Shown here piece after piece: positions 15,813 to 24,823 of a stretch of 35,826 bases of DNA (position 1 is the stretch's first letter; each line of letters opens with the position of its first letter). The notes beneath the pieces are model-generated. The model searched no databases. It was not told the DNA's origin and saw only the letters and a list, made by a program, of their open reading frames with translations. The stretch is taken from contig NZ_NPIH01000293.1 in assembly GCF_012275575.1 (NCBI RefSeq), positions 1-35,826 of the forward strand. Reading direction: 5' to 3'. The DNA is from Paraburkholderia sp. SG-MS1. GTDB lineage: Bacteria; Pseudomonadota; Gammaproteobacteria; Burkholderiales; Burkholderiaceae. The translations under genes and the position numbers were made by a program.

Positions 15813-16619
15813 TCACCACCACCGATAAAAATGATGCACCGGCCCGACGCCCCTGCCGACATCGAGCCGATCACTCGCCTGCAGCGCACCCGTCAAATAA
15901 ACCTTCGCATCGGCCACCGCGCTCGCCAGATCGCCGCGTTGCGGAACCAGCGCCGCAATGGCCGACGACAGCGTGCAACCCGTCCCGTGCGTATTTTTCA
16001 CCGGCACGCGCGGGCCGCCGAGGCGCAATGTGCCACTGTCCTGCACCAGCCAGTCGGGACTGTCCGCCGCGCGCAGATGGCCGCCCTTCATCAGCACCGC
16101 GCGTGCGCCGAGCGCGCGCAGCGCTTCGCCTTGTTCGACCATGCCGGTTTCGTCGGTGGCCGGCTGCACGCCGAGCAGCGCGGCGGCTTCGGGCAGGTTG
16201 GGCGTCAGCAGATCCGCGAGCGGCAGCAGTTCGTCGCGCACCGCAGCGACCGCATCCGGCAGCAGCAGTGCATGATTGCTCTTCGAGATCATCACCGTGT
16301 CGAGCACGACGTGCTTCGGCTTGTGACGACGCAGCGCATCGGCGACCGCGCGGGCGATCGGTGCGTTCGCCAGCATGCCGATCTTCACCGCGTCGATGCG
16401 GATGTCGTCGAACACCGCATCGAGTTGCGCGGTAATGAAGACCGGGTCCGGCGCGTGAATCGCAGTGACGCCGCGCGTATTCTGCGCGGTGAGCGCGGTG
16501 ATCACGCTCGCGCCATAGGCGCCGAGCGCCGAGAAAGCCTTCAGATCGGCCTGAATGCCGGCACCGCCGCCCGAGTCGGAACCGGCGATCGTCAGCACAT
16601 TGGGAATCGTTTGCGTCAT
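15813..16619 (-). CDS. thiD: Hydroxymethylpyrimidine/phosphomethylpyrimidine kinase ThiD
   Basis: ThiD phosphorylates HMP and HMP-phosphate to HMP-pyrophosphate in thiamine biosynthesis. The ribokinase-fold markers are TIAGSDSGGGAGIQADLKAF near residues 10-30, then VLDTVMISKS and LLTPNLPEA. The active-site loop is KNTHGTGCTLSSAIAA near 205-220, with the GTGC anion hole. The 268-residue length is standard. The ATG at 16619 is chosen; a TTG two codons earlier is also possible, and no strong ribosome-binding site is seen for either. It follows lplT by 60 nt on the same strand, so the two may be cotranscribed. Confidence 0.95.
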   Translation of the reverse strand: MTQTIPNVLTIAGSDSGGGAGIQADLKAFSALGAYGASVITALTAQNTRGVTAIHAPDPVFITAQLDAVFDDIRIDAVKIGMLANAPIARAVADALRRHKPKHVVLDTVMISKSNHALLLPDAVAAVRDELLPLADLLTPNLPEAAALLGVQPATDETGMVEQGEALRALGARAVLMKGGHLRAADSPDWLVQDSGTLRLGGPRVPVKNTHGTGCTLSSAIAALVPQRGDLASAVADAKVYLTGALQASDRLDVGRGVGPVHHFYRWW

Positions 16620-16679
16620 GGTCAAGCGAGGAAGAAGGAAGGCGCGGGCATGCTGCGTGAGCAGCGGCCCGCGGCAAGC

Positions 16680-17987
16680 TCAGTGCTTGGCTTCGCCGAT
16701 CAGCGCGACCGAGTCGAATGCGCGCTGGTTCGCCTGGTGGCGCCGCATCACGAGCCACATCATCAGGCACACGAAGGTGCCGAACAGCACGATCACCGCG
16801 GTGACCGGCACGTCGAGCCAGACCAGCACCGCGTACAGGCACAGCATGATGAGCACCGAGAGATTTTCATTGAAGTTCTGCACGGCGATCGAGTGACCCG
16901 CCGACAGCAGCACGTGGCCGCGATGCTGCAGTAGCGCATTCATCGGCACGACGAAAAAGCCCGACAGGCCGCCGACCACCATCAGGAAGATATACGCGAA
17001 GATCAGGTAGCCCGGCATATGCATGCGGCCGATCTGGAAGCCCCAATGCGCGGGGAACAGGTCGCGCGTGTAGAACGCCATCAGCATCACGGCGATCCCC
17101 ATCATGATGCCGACGGGCAGCACCGACAGCGACTTCTTCAACGGCACGCGCGAGGCCGCGAAGATCGCGCCGCCCGCCACGCCGACGGCCACCACCGCCT
17201 GCAGGATCGCCGCCTCGGAGAGCGACATGTTCAGCGACACTTCGGCCCACTTCAGCACGATGAATTGCAGCGTCGCGCCGGCGCCCCAGAACAGCGTCGT
17301 GACCGCGAGCGAAATCTGGCCGAGCTTGTCGCGCCACAGCACGAGGAAGCAATCGGCGAAATCGGTGATGAGTTTGATCGGGCCGCGTTCCTGTTTCGGA
17401 TAACGCGCGCCTGTATCGGGAATGCGCAGATTGAACAGCGCCGCGATGACGTAGAGGCCCATGATCACCAGCATGGCCGCTTCGGCGGGTGTGTTGACGG
17501 TGGGGATGTGCTGCCGCAGGATCGGCGCGGCGATGTGCGGGCTGATCAGCGCGCCGCCGAGCACGGTGCCGAGAATGATCGAGCCGACCGTAGTGCCTTC
17601 GATCCAGCCGTTCGCGGCGACCAGCCGGTCAGGCGGCAGCAGTTCGGTGAGAATGCCGTATTTGGCGGGCGAGTACGCCGCTGCGCCGAAGCCGACGATG
17701 CCGTACGCAATCAGCGGATGCGCGCCGACCAGCATCGTGATGCAGCCGACCACCTTGATGGTGTTGGTGACGAACATCACGCGTCCCTTCGGACGGGAGT
17801 CGGCGAAGGCGCCCACGAACGCGGCGAGAACGACGTACGACAGCACAAAAAACAGCTTGAGCAGCGGCGTCATCCAGTTCGGGGCGTGAAGATCTTTCAG
17901 CAGTGCGATAGCAGCGATCAGAAGCGCATTGTCGGCCAGCGACGAAAAAAACTGCGCGGCCATGATGGTGTAAAAACCTTTTTTCAT
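16680..17987 (-). CDS. lplT: Lysophospholipid transporter LplT
   Basis: A 435-residue major-facilitator protein with about twelve membrane segments. The opening MKKGFYTIMAAQFFSSLADNAL is the characteristic LplT start. LplT flips lysophospholipids across the inner membrane for re-acylation. In many bacteria it is fused or adjacent to the acyltransferase Aas/PlsC; no such gene is seen here. The ATG at 17987 matches that start; the frame extends 30 codons upstream without support. It is divergent from alr across 218 bp, which contains a TATAAA on the minus strand near 18081-18086 as a possible -10. Confidence 0.92.
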   Translation of the reverse strand: MKKGFYTIMAAQFFSSLADNALLIAAIALLKDLHAPNWMTPLLKLFFVLSYVVLAAFVGAFADSRPKGRVMFVTNTIKVVGCITMLVGAHPLIAYGIVGFGAAAYSPAKYGILTELLPPDRLVAANGWIEGTTVGSIILGTVLGGALISPHIAAPILRQHIPTVNTPAEAAMLVIMGLYVIAALFNLRIPDTGARYPKQERGPIKLITDFADCFLVLWRDKLGQISLAVTTLFWGAGATLQFIVLKWAEVSLNMSLSEAAILQAVVAVGVAGGAIFAASRVPLKKSLSVLPVGIMMGIAVMLMAFYTRDLFPAHWGFQIGRMHMPGYLIFAYIFLMVVGGLSGFFVVPMNALLQHRGHVLLSAGHSIAVQNFNENLSVLIMLCLYAVLVWLDVPVTAVIVLFGTFVCLMMWLVMRRHQANQRAFDSVALIGEAKH

Positions 17988-18205
17988 CTGATGCGATGCT
18001 GTCCTCGCTGCGGTCTGTCCGCCCCGGCCGTTTGCAATACGTCCGGGCTTATGCCGTTCGAAATGGGTTGTGCGCACGGCTTTATATCACGAAAATAGCT
18101 GGATTCGGACTAGCAGAATCCTTGATCGCACCGCCCAGCGGACTGCCGAGCGTTGAAAACGCCCAGTAAGCCGCTGATTCGCAAGCGTCTTTACGAAAAT
18201 ATCCC

Positions 18206-19276
18206 ATGCCGCGCCCCCTCTCAGCCACGATTCATACCGCCGCACTTGCCAATAATCTTGCCGTCGCGCGACGCTACGCCCCAAAGTCCAAAATATGGGC
18301 CGTGGTCAAGGCGAACGCATATGGACATGGCCTTGCGCGAGTGTTTCCCGGCTTGCGCGCAACCGACGGCTTCGGATTGCTGGACCTCGAAGAAGCCGTG
18401 AAGTTGCGTGAATTGGGCTGGGCTGGGCCGATTCTTCTGCTCGAAGGCTTCTTCCGTCCGACCGACATCGACGTGATCGACCGCTATAGCCTGACGACCG
18501 CGCTGCATTCGGACGAACAGTTGCGCATGCTCGAAATGGCGCGCCTGTCCAAGCCCGTCAACATCCAGTTGAAGATGAACACCGGCATGAACCGGCTCGG
18601 CTACACGGTGGAGAAATTCCGCGCCGCGTGGGAGCGGGCGCGCGCCTGCCAGGGCGTCGGCCAGATCACGCTGATGACCCATTTCTCGGATGCCGACGGC
18701 GAGCGCGGCATCGCGTATCAGATGGAAGCGTTCGAGCGCGGCGCGCAAGGCATCGCGGGCGCGCGCAGCCTTGCCAATTCGGCGGCCACGCTGTGGCATC
18801 CGGGCGCGCATTTCGACTGGGTGCGCCCGGGCATCATCCTGTATGGCGCGTCGCCGTCGGGCGTGACAGCCGCGATCGAAGGCACCGGGCTGCAGCCGGC
18901 CATGACGCTTGCCTCGGAACTGATCGCCGTGCAGATGCTCAATGAAGGCAGCACAGTCGGCTACGGCTCGGCGTTCAAGGCGCGCGGCGCGATGCGTATC
19001 GGCGTGGTCGCGTGCGGCTATGCGGACGGCTATCCGCGGGTCGCGCCGGAAGGCACGCCGGTGATCGTCGACGGCGTGCGCACTCGGGTCGTCGGACGCG
19101 TGTCGATGGACATGCTCACGGTCGATCTCACGCCGGTGCCAACGGCCAACGTCGGCTCGCGCGTCGAATTGTGGGGCAACGCGCTGCCTATCGACGACGT
19201 CGCGCAGGCGTGCGGCACGATTGGCTACGAGCTGATGTGCGCGGTGGCGCCGCGTGTGCCGGTGCGGGCGGAGTAA
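18206..19276 (+). CDS. alr: Alanine racemase
   Basis: This PLP enzyme interconverts L- and D-alanine for peptidoglycan. The PLP-binding motif VVKANAYGHG places the Schiff-base lysine at K35. The second catalytic residue, Tyr253, lies in STVGYGSAF. The C-terminal beta domain carries RVSMDMLTVDL. The 356-residue length is normal. No strong ribosome-binding site precedes the ATG, but the protein begins right at the family N-terminus. It is divergent from lplT and 394 nt ahead of radA on the same strand. Confidence 0.96.
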   Translation: MPRPLSATIHTAALANNLAVARRYAPKSKIWAVVKANAYGHGLARVFPGLRATDGFGLLDLEEAVKLRELGWAGPILLLEGFFRPTDIDVIDRYSLTTALHSDEQLRMLEMARLSKPVNIQLKMNTGMNRLGYTVEKFRAAWERARACQGVGQITLMTHFSDADGERGIAYQMEAFERGAQGIAGARSLANSAATLWHPGAHFDWVRPGIILYGASPSGVTAAIEGTGLQPAMTLASELIAVQMLNEGSTVGYGSAFKARGAMRIGVVACGYADGYPRVAPEGTPVIVDGVRTRVVGRVSMDMLTVDLTPVPTANVGSRVELWGNALPIDDVAQACGTIGYELMCAVAPRVPVRAE

Positions 19277-19292
19277 GGCGCGGGCAGCAGCG

Positions 19293-19340
19293 GGCAAAGT
19301 GCCAGGCAAAGTGCGAGGCGGAGTGCGAGGCGGAGTGAGC
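19293..19340. repeat. Four tandem 12-bp units just after alr
   Basis: GGCAAAGTGCCA, GGCAAAGTGCGA, GGCGGAGTGCGA and GGCGGAGTGAGC follow one another without gaps, changing stepwise. The unit length is a multiple of three but lies outside the reading frame of alr. It looks like replication slippage and is a likely site of length variation between strains. Confidence 0.8.
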
Positions 19341-19590
19341 GGCGCAGTCGCGCACAGCGTAGCGAGTCAGGTAATGCGCGGCGCGAGGCAATCGCGGGTG
19401 GCTGCGCCAGTTTGCGCCTTGAGGAGTTTTCCCTGATGGCGCCGCGCTTCGCTTGCGTCGCCGGCCTGCATCGGAATTTGCGCTGTCGGGAGCACCGCTG
19501 ACGGCACTGCGAGTTGCCCGCATTTTGCGTCGCTCGGCATGCCGCTGCATATCGTCGGGTTCGCCGTTGCGCCTGGCGTCCCCGCGCGGA

Positions 19591-19617
19591 ACCGGCCATT
19601 AACCGGCCATTAACCGG
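19591..19617. repeat. Direct repeat of an 11-bp unit upstream of radA
   Basis: ACCGGCCATTA occurs twice in tandem and is followed by a partial third unit, ACCGG. It lies about 55 bp before the radA start. It could be slippage or a paired binding site; nothing in the sequence decides between them. Confidence 0.7.
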
Positions 19618-19670
19618 ACCCGCCGCATCAACCCGATCAATCCCAAGAACAGCAACACAGGCAATCACGC

Positions 19671-21047
19671 GTGGCTAAACCGAAGACGTTGTACATCTGC
19701 AGTGAATGCGGCGGGCAATCGCCGAAATGGGCCGGGCAGTGCCCGTCATGCAATGCGTGGAACACGCTGGTCGAATCGGTCGCGCAAGCGCCGTCCACGC
19801 ACCGTTTCCAGTCGCTCGCGAAGAGTGCTCCGGTGCGGCGTCTGGCCGACATCGAAGCGTCCGACGTGCCGCGCTTCTCAACCGGCGTGAGCGAGTTCGA
19901 CCGCGTGCTCGGCGGCGGTCTGGTGCCGGGCGGCGTGGTGCTGATCGGCGGTGATCCGGGCATCGGTAAATCGACGCTGCTGTTGCAATCGCTCGCCGAA
20001 ATCGCCGCCGACAAACGCGCGCTCTACATCAGCGGTGAAGAGTCGGCCGCGCAGATTGCGTTGCGCGCGCAGCGGCTCTCGTTGCTGGAGCCCGGCTCGA
20101 AGGCGAGCGAGTTGCAATTGCTCGCCGAAATCCAGCTCGAAAAAATCCAGGCGACGATCGCCGACCAGCGGCCCGACGTCGCGGTGATCGACTCGATCCA
20201 GACGGTCTATTCCGACGCGCTGACCTCCGCGCCGGGCTCGGTCGCGCAGGTGCGCGAGTGCGCCGCGCAATTGACGCGCATCGCCAAGCAGTCGGGCACC
20301 ACGATCATCATGGTCGGCCACGTGACCAAGGAAGGCGCGCTGGCAGGCCCGCGCGTGCTGGAGCATATCGTCGATACGGTGTTGTACTTCGAGGGCGACA
20401 CGCATTCGTCGTACCGCCTCGTGCGCGCGATCAAGAACCGCTTCGGCGCGGTCAACGAGCTGGGCGTGTTCGCGATGACCGAGCGCGGCCTGCGCGGCGT
20501 GGCGAATCCGTCGGCGCTGTTTCTGTCGCAGCACGAGCAGTCGGTGCCGGGCTCCTGCGTGCTGGTGACCCAGGAGGGCACGCGGCCGCTGCTGGTCGAA
20601 GTGCAGGCGCTAGTGGACGCGGCCAATGCGCCGAATCCGCGCCGGCTCGCGGTCGGCCTCGAACAGAACCGGCTCGCGATGCTGCTGGCCGTGCTGCATC
20701 GGCATGCGGGGATCGCGTGTTTCGATCAGGACGTGTTCCTGAACGCGGTGGGCGGCGTGAGGATCACCGAACCCGCCGCCGATCTGGCCGTGCTGCTCGC
20801 CATCCATTCGTCGATGCGTAACAAGCCGCTGCCCAAGGGGCTCGTCGTGTTCGGCGAAGTCGGCCTCGCCGGCGAGATCCGGCCGTCACCGCGCGGTCAG
20901 GAGCGGCTTAAGGAGGCGGCCAAACTGGGCTTCTCGGTCGCGGTCATTCCGAAGGCCAACGCGCCGAAACAGCCGATCGAAGGCTTACAGGTCGTTGCGG
21001 TCGAGCGGATCGAACAGGCGATCGACCGGGTCCGCACGCTCGAATAG
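19671..21047 (+). CDS. radA: DNA repair protein RadA (Sms)
   Basis: RadA is a RecA-like ATPase/helicase that processes branched recombination intermediates. The N-terminal zinc finger has Cys10, Cys13, Cys24 and Cys27. The Walker A motif GGDPGIGKST lies near residues 93-102. The RadA-specific KNRFG motif lies near 254, and the C-terminal Lon-protease-like domain follows (VGGVRITEPAADLAV through GEVGLAGEIRP). The 458-residue length is normal. The start is GTG at 19671, directly before AKPKTLYICSECG, the usual N-terminus. The ribosome-binding site is weak. Confidence 0.97.
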   Translation: MAKPKTLYICSECGGQSPKWAGQCPSCNAWNTLVESVAQAPSTHRFQSLAKSAPVRRLADIEASDVPRFSTGVSEFDRVLGGGLVPGGVVLIGGDPGIGKSTLLLQSLAEIAADKRALYISGEESAAQIALRAQRLSLLEPGSKASELQLLAEIQLEKIQATIADQRPDVAVIDSIQTVYSDALTSAPGSVAQVRECAAQLTRIAKQSGTTIIMVGHVTKEGALAGPRVLEHIVDTVLYFEGDTHSSYRLVRAIKNRFGAVNELGVFAMTERGLRGVANPSALFLSQHEQSVPGSCVLVTQEGTRPLLVEVQALVDAANAPNPRRLAVGLEQNRLAMLLAVLHRHAGIACFDQDVFLNAVGGVRITEPAADLAVLLAIHSSMRNKPLPKGLVVFGEVGLAGEIRPSPRGQERLKEAAKLGFSVAVIPKANAPKQPIEGLQVVAVERIEQAIDRVRTLE

Positions 21048-21189
21048 ACGGGGCTGCGGCGCACGCGGGCGGCAAGCGCGCCGTAATGCGCCGTAAATAT
21101 CCCCACGTTGTCTGTAACCTGAATGGCATTTCTTTTTTCTAAGCTGCGAGGGCAACCATCCCTTCTGATGCTCGAAAAAGGATCGCGCC

Positions 21190-21468
21190 TTGAAACAGTC
21201 AATTGAAACCGTCGCCGAGCGGCCGATACAGGTGCGCGGCTGCCGCGTGTCCGCACCGATTCGCCAGCCATGGGGCGACGCGTGCCGGATCGTCGAGTGG
21301 ATCGACACGGCGGGACAGATATCGCGGCGCGTGGTAGCCGAGGACGCCACGGCCGCCGAGGTGCGCGCTACGATCAACCGTCACGTGGAAGGCCGCAAGC
21401 ACGTGCTGTACGACGATGAAAAGACGCCACGCCAGACCTTGCCGCGGCAGACGGCCGTGCGGCGTTGA
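21190..21468 (+). CDS. Small DUF2866-like protein
   Basis: The 92-residue protein resembles the DUF2866 group known mainly from Burkholderiaceae; I recall the family but could not check it. It begins MKQSIETVAERPIQVRGCRVSAP and contains the charged core EWIDTAGQISRRVVAEDATAAEV, suggesting a small soluble alpha/beta protein. The tail is Arg/Gln-rich. The start codon is TTG at 21190, supported by AAAAGGA about eight bases upstream. It follows radA by 142 nt on the same strand. The function is unknown. Confidence 0.7.
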   Translation: MKQSIETVAERPIQVRGCRVSAPIRQPWGDACRIVEWIDTAGQISRRVVAEDATAAEVRATINRHVEGRKHVLYDDEKTPRQTLPRQTAVRR

Positions 21469-21567
21469 GGGTAGGGTCCGGGCAGCTAATGTTCCTCGCA
21501 GTAAGCCCTTCGCTGTCAGAGCCGCATCAGCTGAAAGCAGCGCAGCGAAGCCGTAGGTAGGCGGAGC

Positions 21568-22665
21568 TCACCCGTTCAGGCCATCGGTGGTATCTGCATC
21601 ATCCGCATCGTTTTCGGTCTGCGCCGCGTACGTCTGTGGATCGAACAGCGGATGGCGCGCCGCTTCGGCCGCCGTCAATACCGGCGACACACAACAGTCG
21701 AGCGGCTCCAGCAGCAGCACCCAATCCGCCAGTGCACGCGTGCCGATCATGTCGGCCAACTCCTGCGTAAGCGCGCTCGCGTCCGGGCCGCCGATCGCCT
21801 GGCCAAGGCTCCAGTGGCGCGTCGCCCACTCCGGCCGGTCGAGCGCCATGCACAGCGTTTCCCAGAATTTCAGTTCGAGCGCGCCGACCGCGAGCCAGCG
21901 CTGATCGAGTGTGCGGTACAGGTTGTAGCATGGCACGCCGCCGTTCAGCAGACCGGCACCGGGGGCCGGTGCAGCGCCTTCGTTGGCGAGCGCGACTTGC
22001 GCGACGATGTTGTGCGCATGCGTGACATGCGTCATCGAGACGTCGAGGAAGCGGCCCTCGCCGCCGCGCGACACATGCCATAGGGCGGCGAGAATCTGCG
22101 TCACCGCGCTCAAGGCGCCACCGAGCAGGTCGGCGATCTGGAAATTCGGCAGGATCGGCGTGCCGTCGCGGCTTGCCAGTTGATCGAGCACGCCCGCATA
22201 GCCGATGTAGTTCAAATCATGGCCCGCGCGATCGACGAACGGCCCGCTCGCGCCGTAGCCGCTGATCGCGCAGTAGACGAGCCGCGGATTGGCCGCGCGC
22301 AACGTGGCGTAGCCGATGCCGAGGCGCTCCATCACACCGGGCCGGAAGCTCTCGATCAGCACGTCCGCTTCTGCCGCGAGCGCACGCAACACGTTGCGTC
22401 CCGCTTCGGATTTGAGGTCGAGGCGCGTTTCGCGCTTGCCGCGATTGACCATCCGGTAGAACGCGCCGGGCCGGCCGGCCACGCGGTCGCTCGACGATTG
22501 CATCATCGTGCGGGTCGGGTCGCCCGCGCCGGGAGCTTCGATTTTCAGCACGTCGGCGCCGAGCTCGGCGAGCCGTAGCGCGGCCACCGGTCCCGGCAGC
22601 AGACGCGTCAGGTCGAGAACGCGCAGCCCCTGCAGCGCGGGCGCTACCGCTGTAGCCGATGACAT
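21568..22665 (-). CDS. CaiB/BaiF family CoA transferase, alpha-methylacyl-CoA racemase-like
   Basis: A 365-residue class III CoA-transferase-fold protein. The N-terminus GLRVLDLTRLLPGPVAALRLAELGADVLKIE is typical of the family. The pair AGHDLNY (His) and IADLLGG (Asp) is separated by 30 residues, as are the His/Asp acid-base residues of alpha-methylacyl-CoA racemases. This points to racemisation of 2-methylacyl-CoA thioesters rather than CoA transfer. The ATG at 22665 is chosen; a TTG ten codons earlier is an alternative. It lies 70 nt downstream of the ABC-F gene on the same strand, and the link may be only transcriptional. Confidence 0.85.
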   Translation of the reverse strand: MSSATAVAPALQGLRVLDLTRLLPGPVAALRLAELGADVLKIEAPGAGDPTRTMMQSSSDRVAGRPGAFYRMVNRGKRETRLDLKSEAGRNVLRALAAEADVLIESFRPGVMERLGIGYATLRAANPRLVYCAISGYGASGPFVDRAGHDLNYIGYAGVLDQLASRDGTPILPNFQIADLLGGALSAVTQILAALWHVSRGGEGRFLDVSMTHVTHAHNIVAQVALANEGAAPAPGAGLLNGGVPCYNLYRTLDQRWLAVGALELKFWETLCMALDRPEWATRHWSLGQAIGGPDASALTQELADMIGTRALADWVLLLEPLDCCVSPVLTAAEAARHPLFDPQTYAAQTENDADDADTTDGLNG

Positions 22666-22735
22666 GGATGATGCAGTCGCGGAAGACAAAGCCAACCTCT
22701 CGTCGGTGCCGGCGCGGACCGGAAACTGCGTGCCG

Positions 22736-24688
22736 CTAGCCGATTTGTTCGAGTTCCTCGTGAGTCTCGAGCCATTCGGCTTCGAGCGCTTCGAGGCGCG
22801 CGTTCACATCTGCCTGACGGCGGATCGCCTCCGTCAGTTTGTTCTTCTGCTCGGGCTCGTAGCTGGCCGGGTCGACGACGAACGCATCCAGCGCCGCCTT
22901 CTCCGTGTTGAGCGCGTCCATTTCCTTTTCGATCTTCGTAATGCGGCTTTGCAGCGGCTTCTTCAGATGCGCGAGCTTCTGCCGCGTTTCCGCTTCAAGG
23001 CGGCGCTGCTCCTTGCGATTCACGCTGTTATCGGCGCCGCTGTCCGCGCCGCCGTTCGCGCCATTGGCCGTCGTGCCCGCCTTGAGCGCCGCGCGCTGCT
23101 CGGCCGCGTGTTGCAGCAGCCAGTCCCGGTAGTCGTCGAGATCGCCGTCGAATTCGGTCAGACGGTGTTTCGCGACCAGCATGAACTGATCGGTAGTGGC
23201 ACGCAGCAGGTGGCGGTCGTGCGACACCAGAATCAGCGTGCCTTCGAATTGCGCGAGCGCCATGGTCAACGCGTGACGCGTTTCGAGATCGAGGTGGTTG
23301 GTCGGCTCGTCGAGCAACAGCAGGTTGGGCTTCTGCCAGATGATCAGCGCGAGCGCGAGGCGCGCCTTTTCGCCGCCCGAGAAAGGCGCGACCTTCGAGG
23401 TCGCCATCTCTCCGGAAAAATTGAAGCTGCCGAGGAAATCGCGCAGTTCCTGCTCGCGCGTGTCCGGCGCGAGGCGGGCGAGGTGCTGCAGCGGCGTGTC
23501 GTCCGCGCGCAGCGTCTCGAGCTGATGCTGCGCGAAGTAGCCGATGCGCAGCCCCTTGCCTTCGCGCACGTGGCCGCCGAGCGCTTCGAGCGTGCCGGCG
23601 AGCGTCTTGATCAGCGTCGACTTGCCCTGGCCGTTCGCGCCGAGCAGGCCGATGCGCTGACCGTTCTGGATCGACAGCATCACGTGGTCGACGATCGGAA
23701 TCTCGACCCCTTCTTCGCCGTGATAGCCGCAGCGCACGTCTTCCATCACCATCATCGGATTCGGCGCGGAGTCGGGCGCGCGGAACTCGAACGTGAACGG
23801 CGACGTTGCATGCGCCGGCGCGATCAGTTCCATCTTTTCTAGCGCTTTCACGCGGCTCTGCGCCTGGCGCGCCTTGGTGGCCTGCGCCTTGAAGCGGTTG
23901 ATGTAGCTCTGCAGATGGGCGACCGTGCGCTGCTGCTTTTCATACGCGCTCTGTTGCAGCGCGATCTGCTGCGCGCGCAGCACTTCGAATTGCGAGTAGT
24001 TGCCGCCGTAGCGTTTGATCTGCTGTTGTTCGAGGTGCAGCGTGACGTTACAGACCGAGTCGAGAAATTCGCGGTCGTGCGAGATCACGATCAGCGTGCC
24101 GGTATAGCGATGCAGCCAGTCTTCGAGCCAGACGATCGCGTCGAGGTCCAGGTGGTTGGTCGGTTCGTCAAGCAGCAGGAGATCGGAGCGGCACATCAGC
24201 GCCTGGGCCAGATTCAGTCGCATGCGCCAGCCGCCTGAGAAACTGCTGACCGGCTCGCGCGTCTGGTCGAGCGTGAAGCCGAGACCGAGCAGCAACGCTT
24301 CGGCGCGCGCGGGCGCGGTGTAGCCGTCGGCGTCCGCGAACGCGGCGTGCGCTTCGCCTTCGGCTGCGCCGTCGTGCGCGGCGGAGGCGGCGGCAATGCG
24401 CGCCTCGATCGCACGCAGCGCAGCGTCGCCGTCGAGCGTGTAGTCGAGCGCGGTCTTGTCCGCGGCCGGCGTTTCCTGCGCGACGTGGGCAATGCGCCAG
24501 GTGGGCGGAATGGAAAAATCGCCGCCGTCCGCATGCAGTTCGCCGAGCAGCACGGCAAACAGCGTCGACTTGCCCGCGCCGTTCGCTCCCACGAGGCCGG
24601 CCTTTTCGCCGGGGTTGAGGGTGAACGTGGTGTTGTCGAAGAGCGGCTTGGTGCCGCGCGCGAGGCTGAACTGATTAAAGCGGATCAC
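22736..24688 (-). CDS. ABC-F family ATPase, YheS-like
   Basis: A 650-residue protein with two ABC ATPase domains and no membrane segments. Domain 1 has GANGAGKST (about 35-43), FSGGWRMRL and LLLLDEPTNHLDLD. Domain 2 has GANGQGKST, FSGGEKARLALAL and LLLLDEPTNHLDLE. The interdomain linker around residues 240-290 is Gln/Lys/Arg-rich and helical, and the C-terminal ~100 residues form a coiled coil. ABC-F proteins bind the ribosomal E site and ease stalled translation. Length and layout fit the YheS/ABCF3 group rather than EttA or Uup. The start is GTG at 24688. Confidence 0.9.
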   Translation of the reverse strand: MIRFNQFSLARGTKPLFDNTTFTLNPGEKAGLVGANGAGKSTLFAVLLGELHADGGDFSIPPTWRIAHVAQETPAADKTALDYTLDGDAALRAIEARIAAASAAHDGAAEGEAHAAFADADGYTAPARAEALLLGLGFTLDQTREPVSSFSGGWRMRLNLAQALMCRSDLLLLDEPTNHLDLDAIVWLEDWLHRYTGTLIVISHDREFLDSVCNVTLHLEQQQIKRYGGNYSQFEVLRAQQIALQQSAYEKQQRTVAHLQSYINRFKAQATKARQAQSRVKALEKMELIAPAHATSPFTFEFRAPDSAPNPMMVMEDVRCGYHGEEGVEIPIVDHVMLSIQNGQRIGLLGANGQGKSTLIKTLAGTLEALGGHVREGKGLRIGYFAQHQLETLRADDTPLQHLARLAPDTREQELRDFLGSFNFSGEMATSKVAPFSGGEKARLALALIIWQKPNLLLLDEPTNHLDLETRHALTMALAQFEGTLILVSHDRHLLRATTDQFMLVAKHRLTEFDGDLDDYRDWLLQHAAEQRAALKAGTTANGANGGADSGADNSVNRKEQRRLEAETRQKLAHLKKPLQSRITKIEKEMDALNTEKAALDAFVVDPASYEPEQKNKLTEAIRRQADVNARLEALEAEWLETHEELEQIG

Positions 24689-24823
24689 GAAGAGGCCGGC
24701 TGAAGAAAACCGCTATTTTAGACTGCCCGGCGTGACACCGGGCGCTCAGTCGGGATCGGCCATTTGGACGACTGTTGTGGCGCGGCTTTTGGCATAGACT
24801 GACGGCTTTCACGGGGAGAGCAC

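Larger units (their letters stand above)
19277..19670. other. Gap between alr and radA with short tandem repeats
   Basis: I see no gene here. Short frames exist on both strands but lack family character. The first part holds four 12-bp tandem units and the last part a duplicated 11-bp unit (separate entries). No clear intrinsic terminator follows alr, and no convincing promoter for radA could be picked by eye. Confidence 0.5.

Noticed and set aside
21485..21555. CTTCGCTG/CAGCGAAG inverted pair between the DUF2866-like gene and the CoA transferase gene
   Set aside because: An 8-bp arm with a long loop and no T tract; too weak to call a bidirectional terminator.
22508..23842. 444-codon open frame on the plus strand opposite the CoA transferase and ABC-F genes
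   Set aside because: It spans two real genes on the other strand and has no family character.
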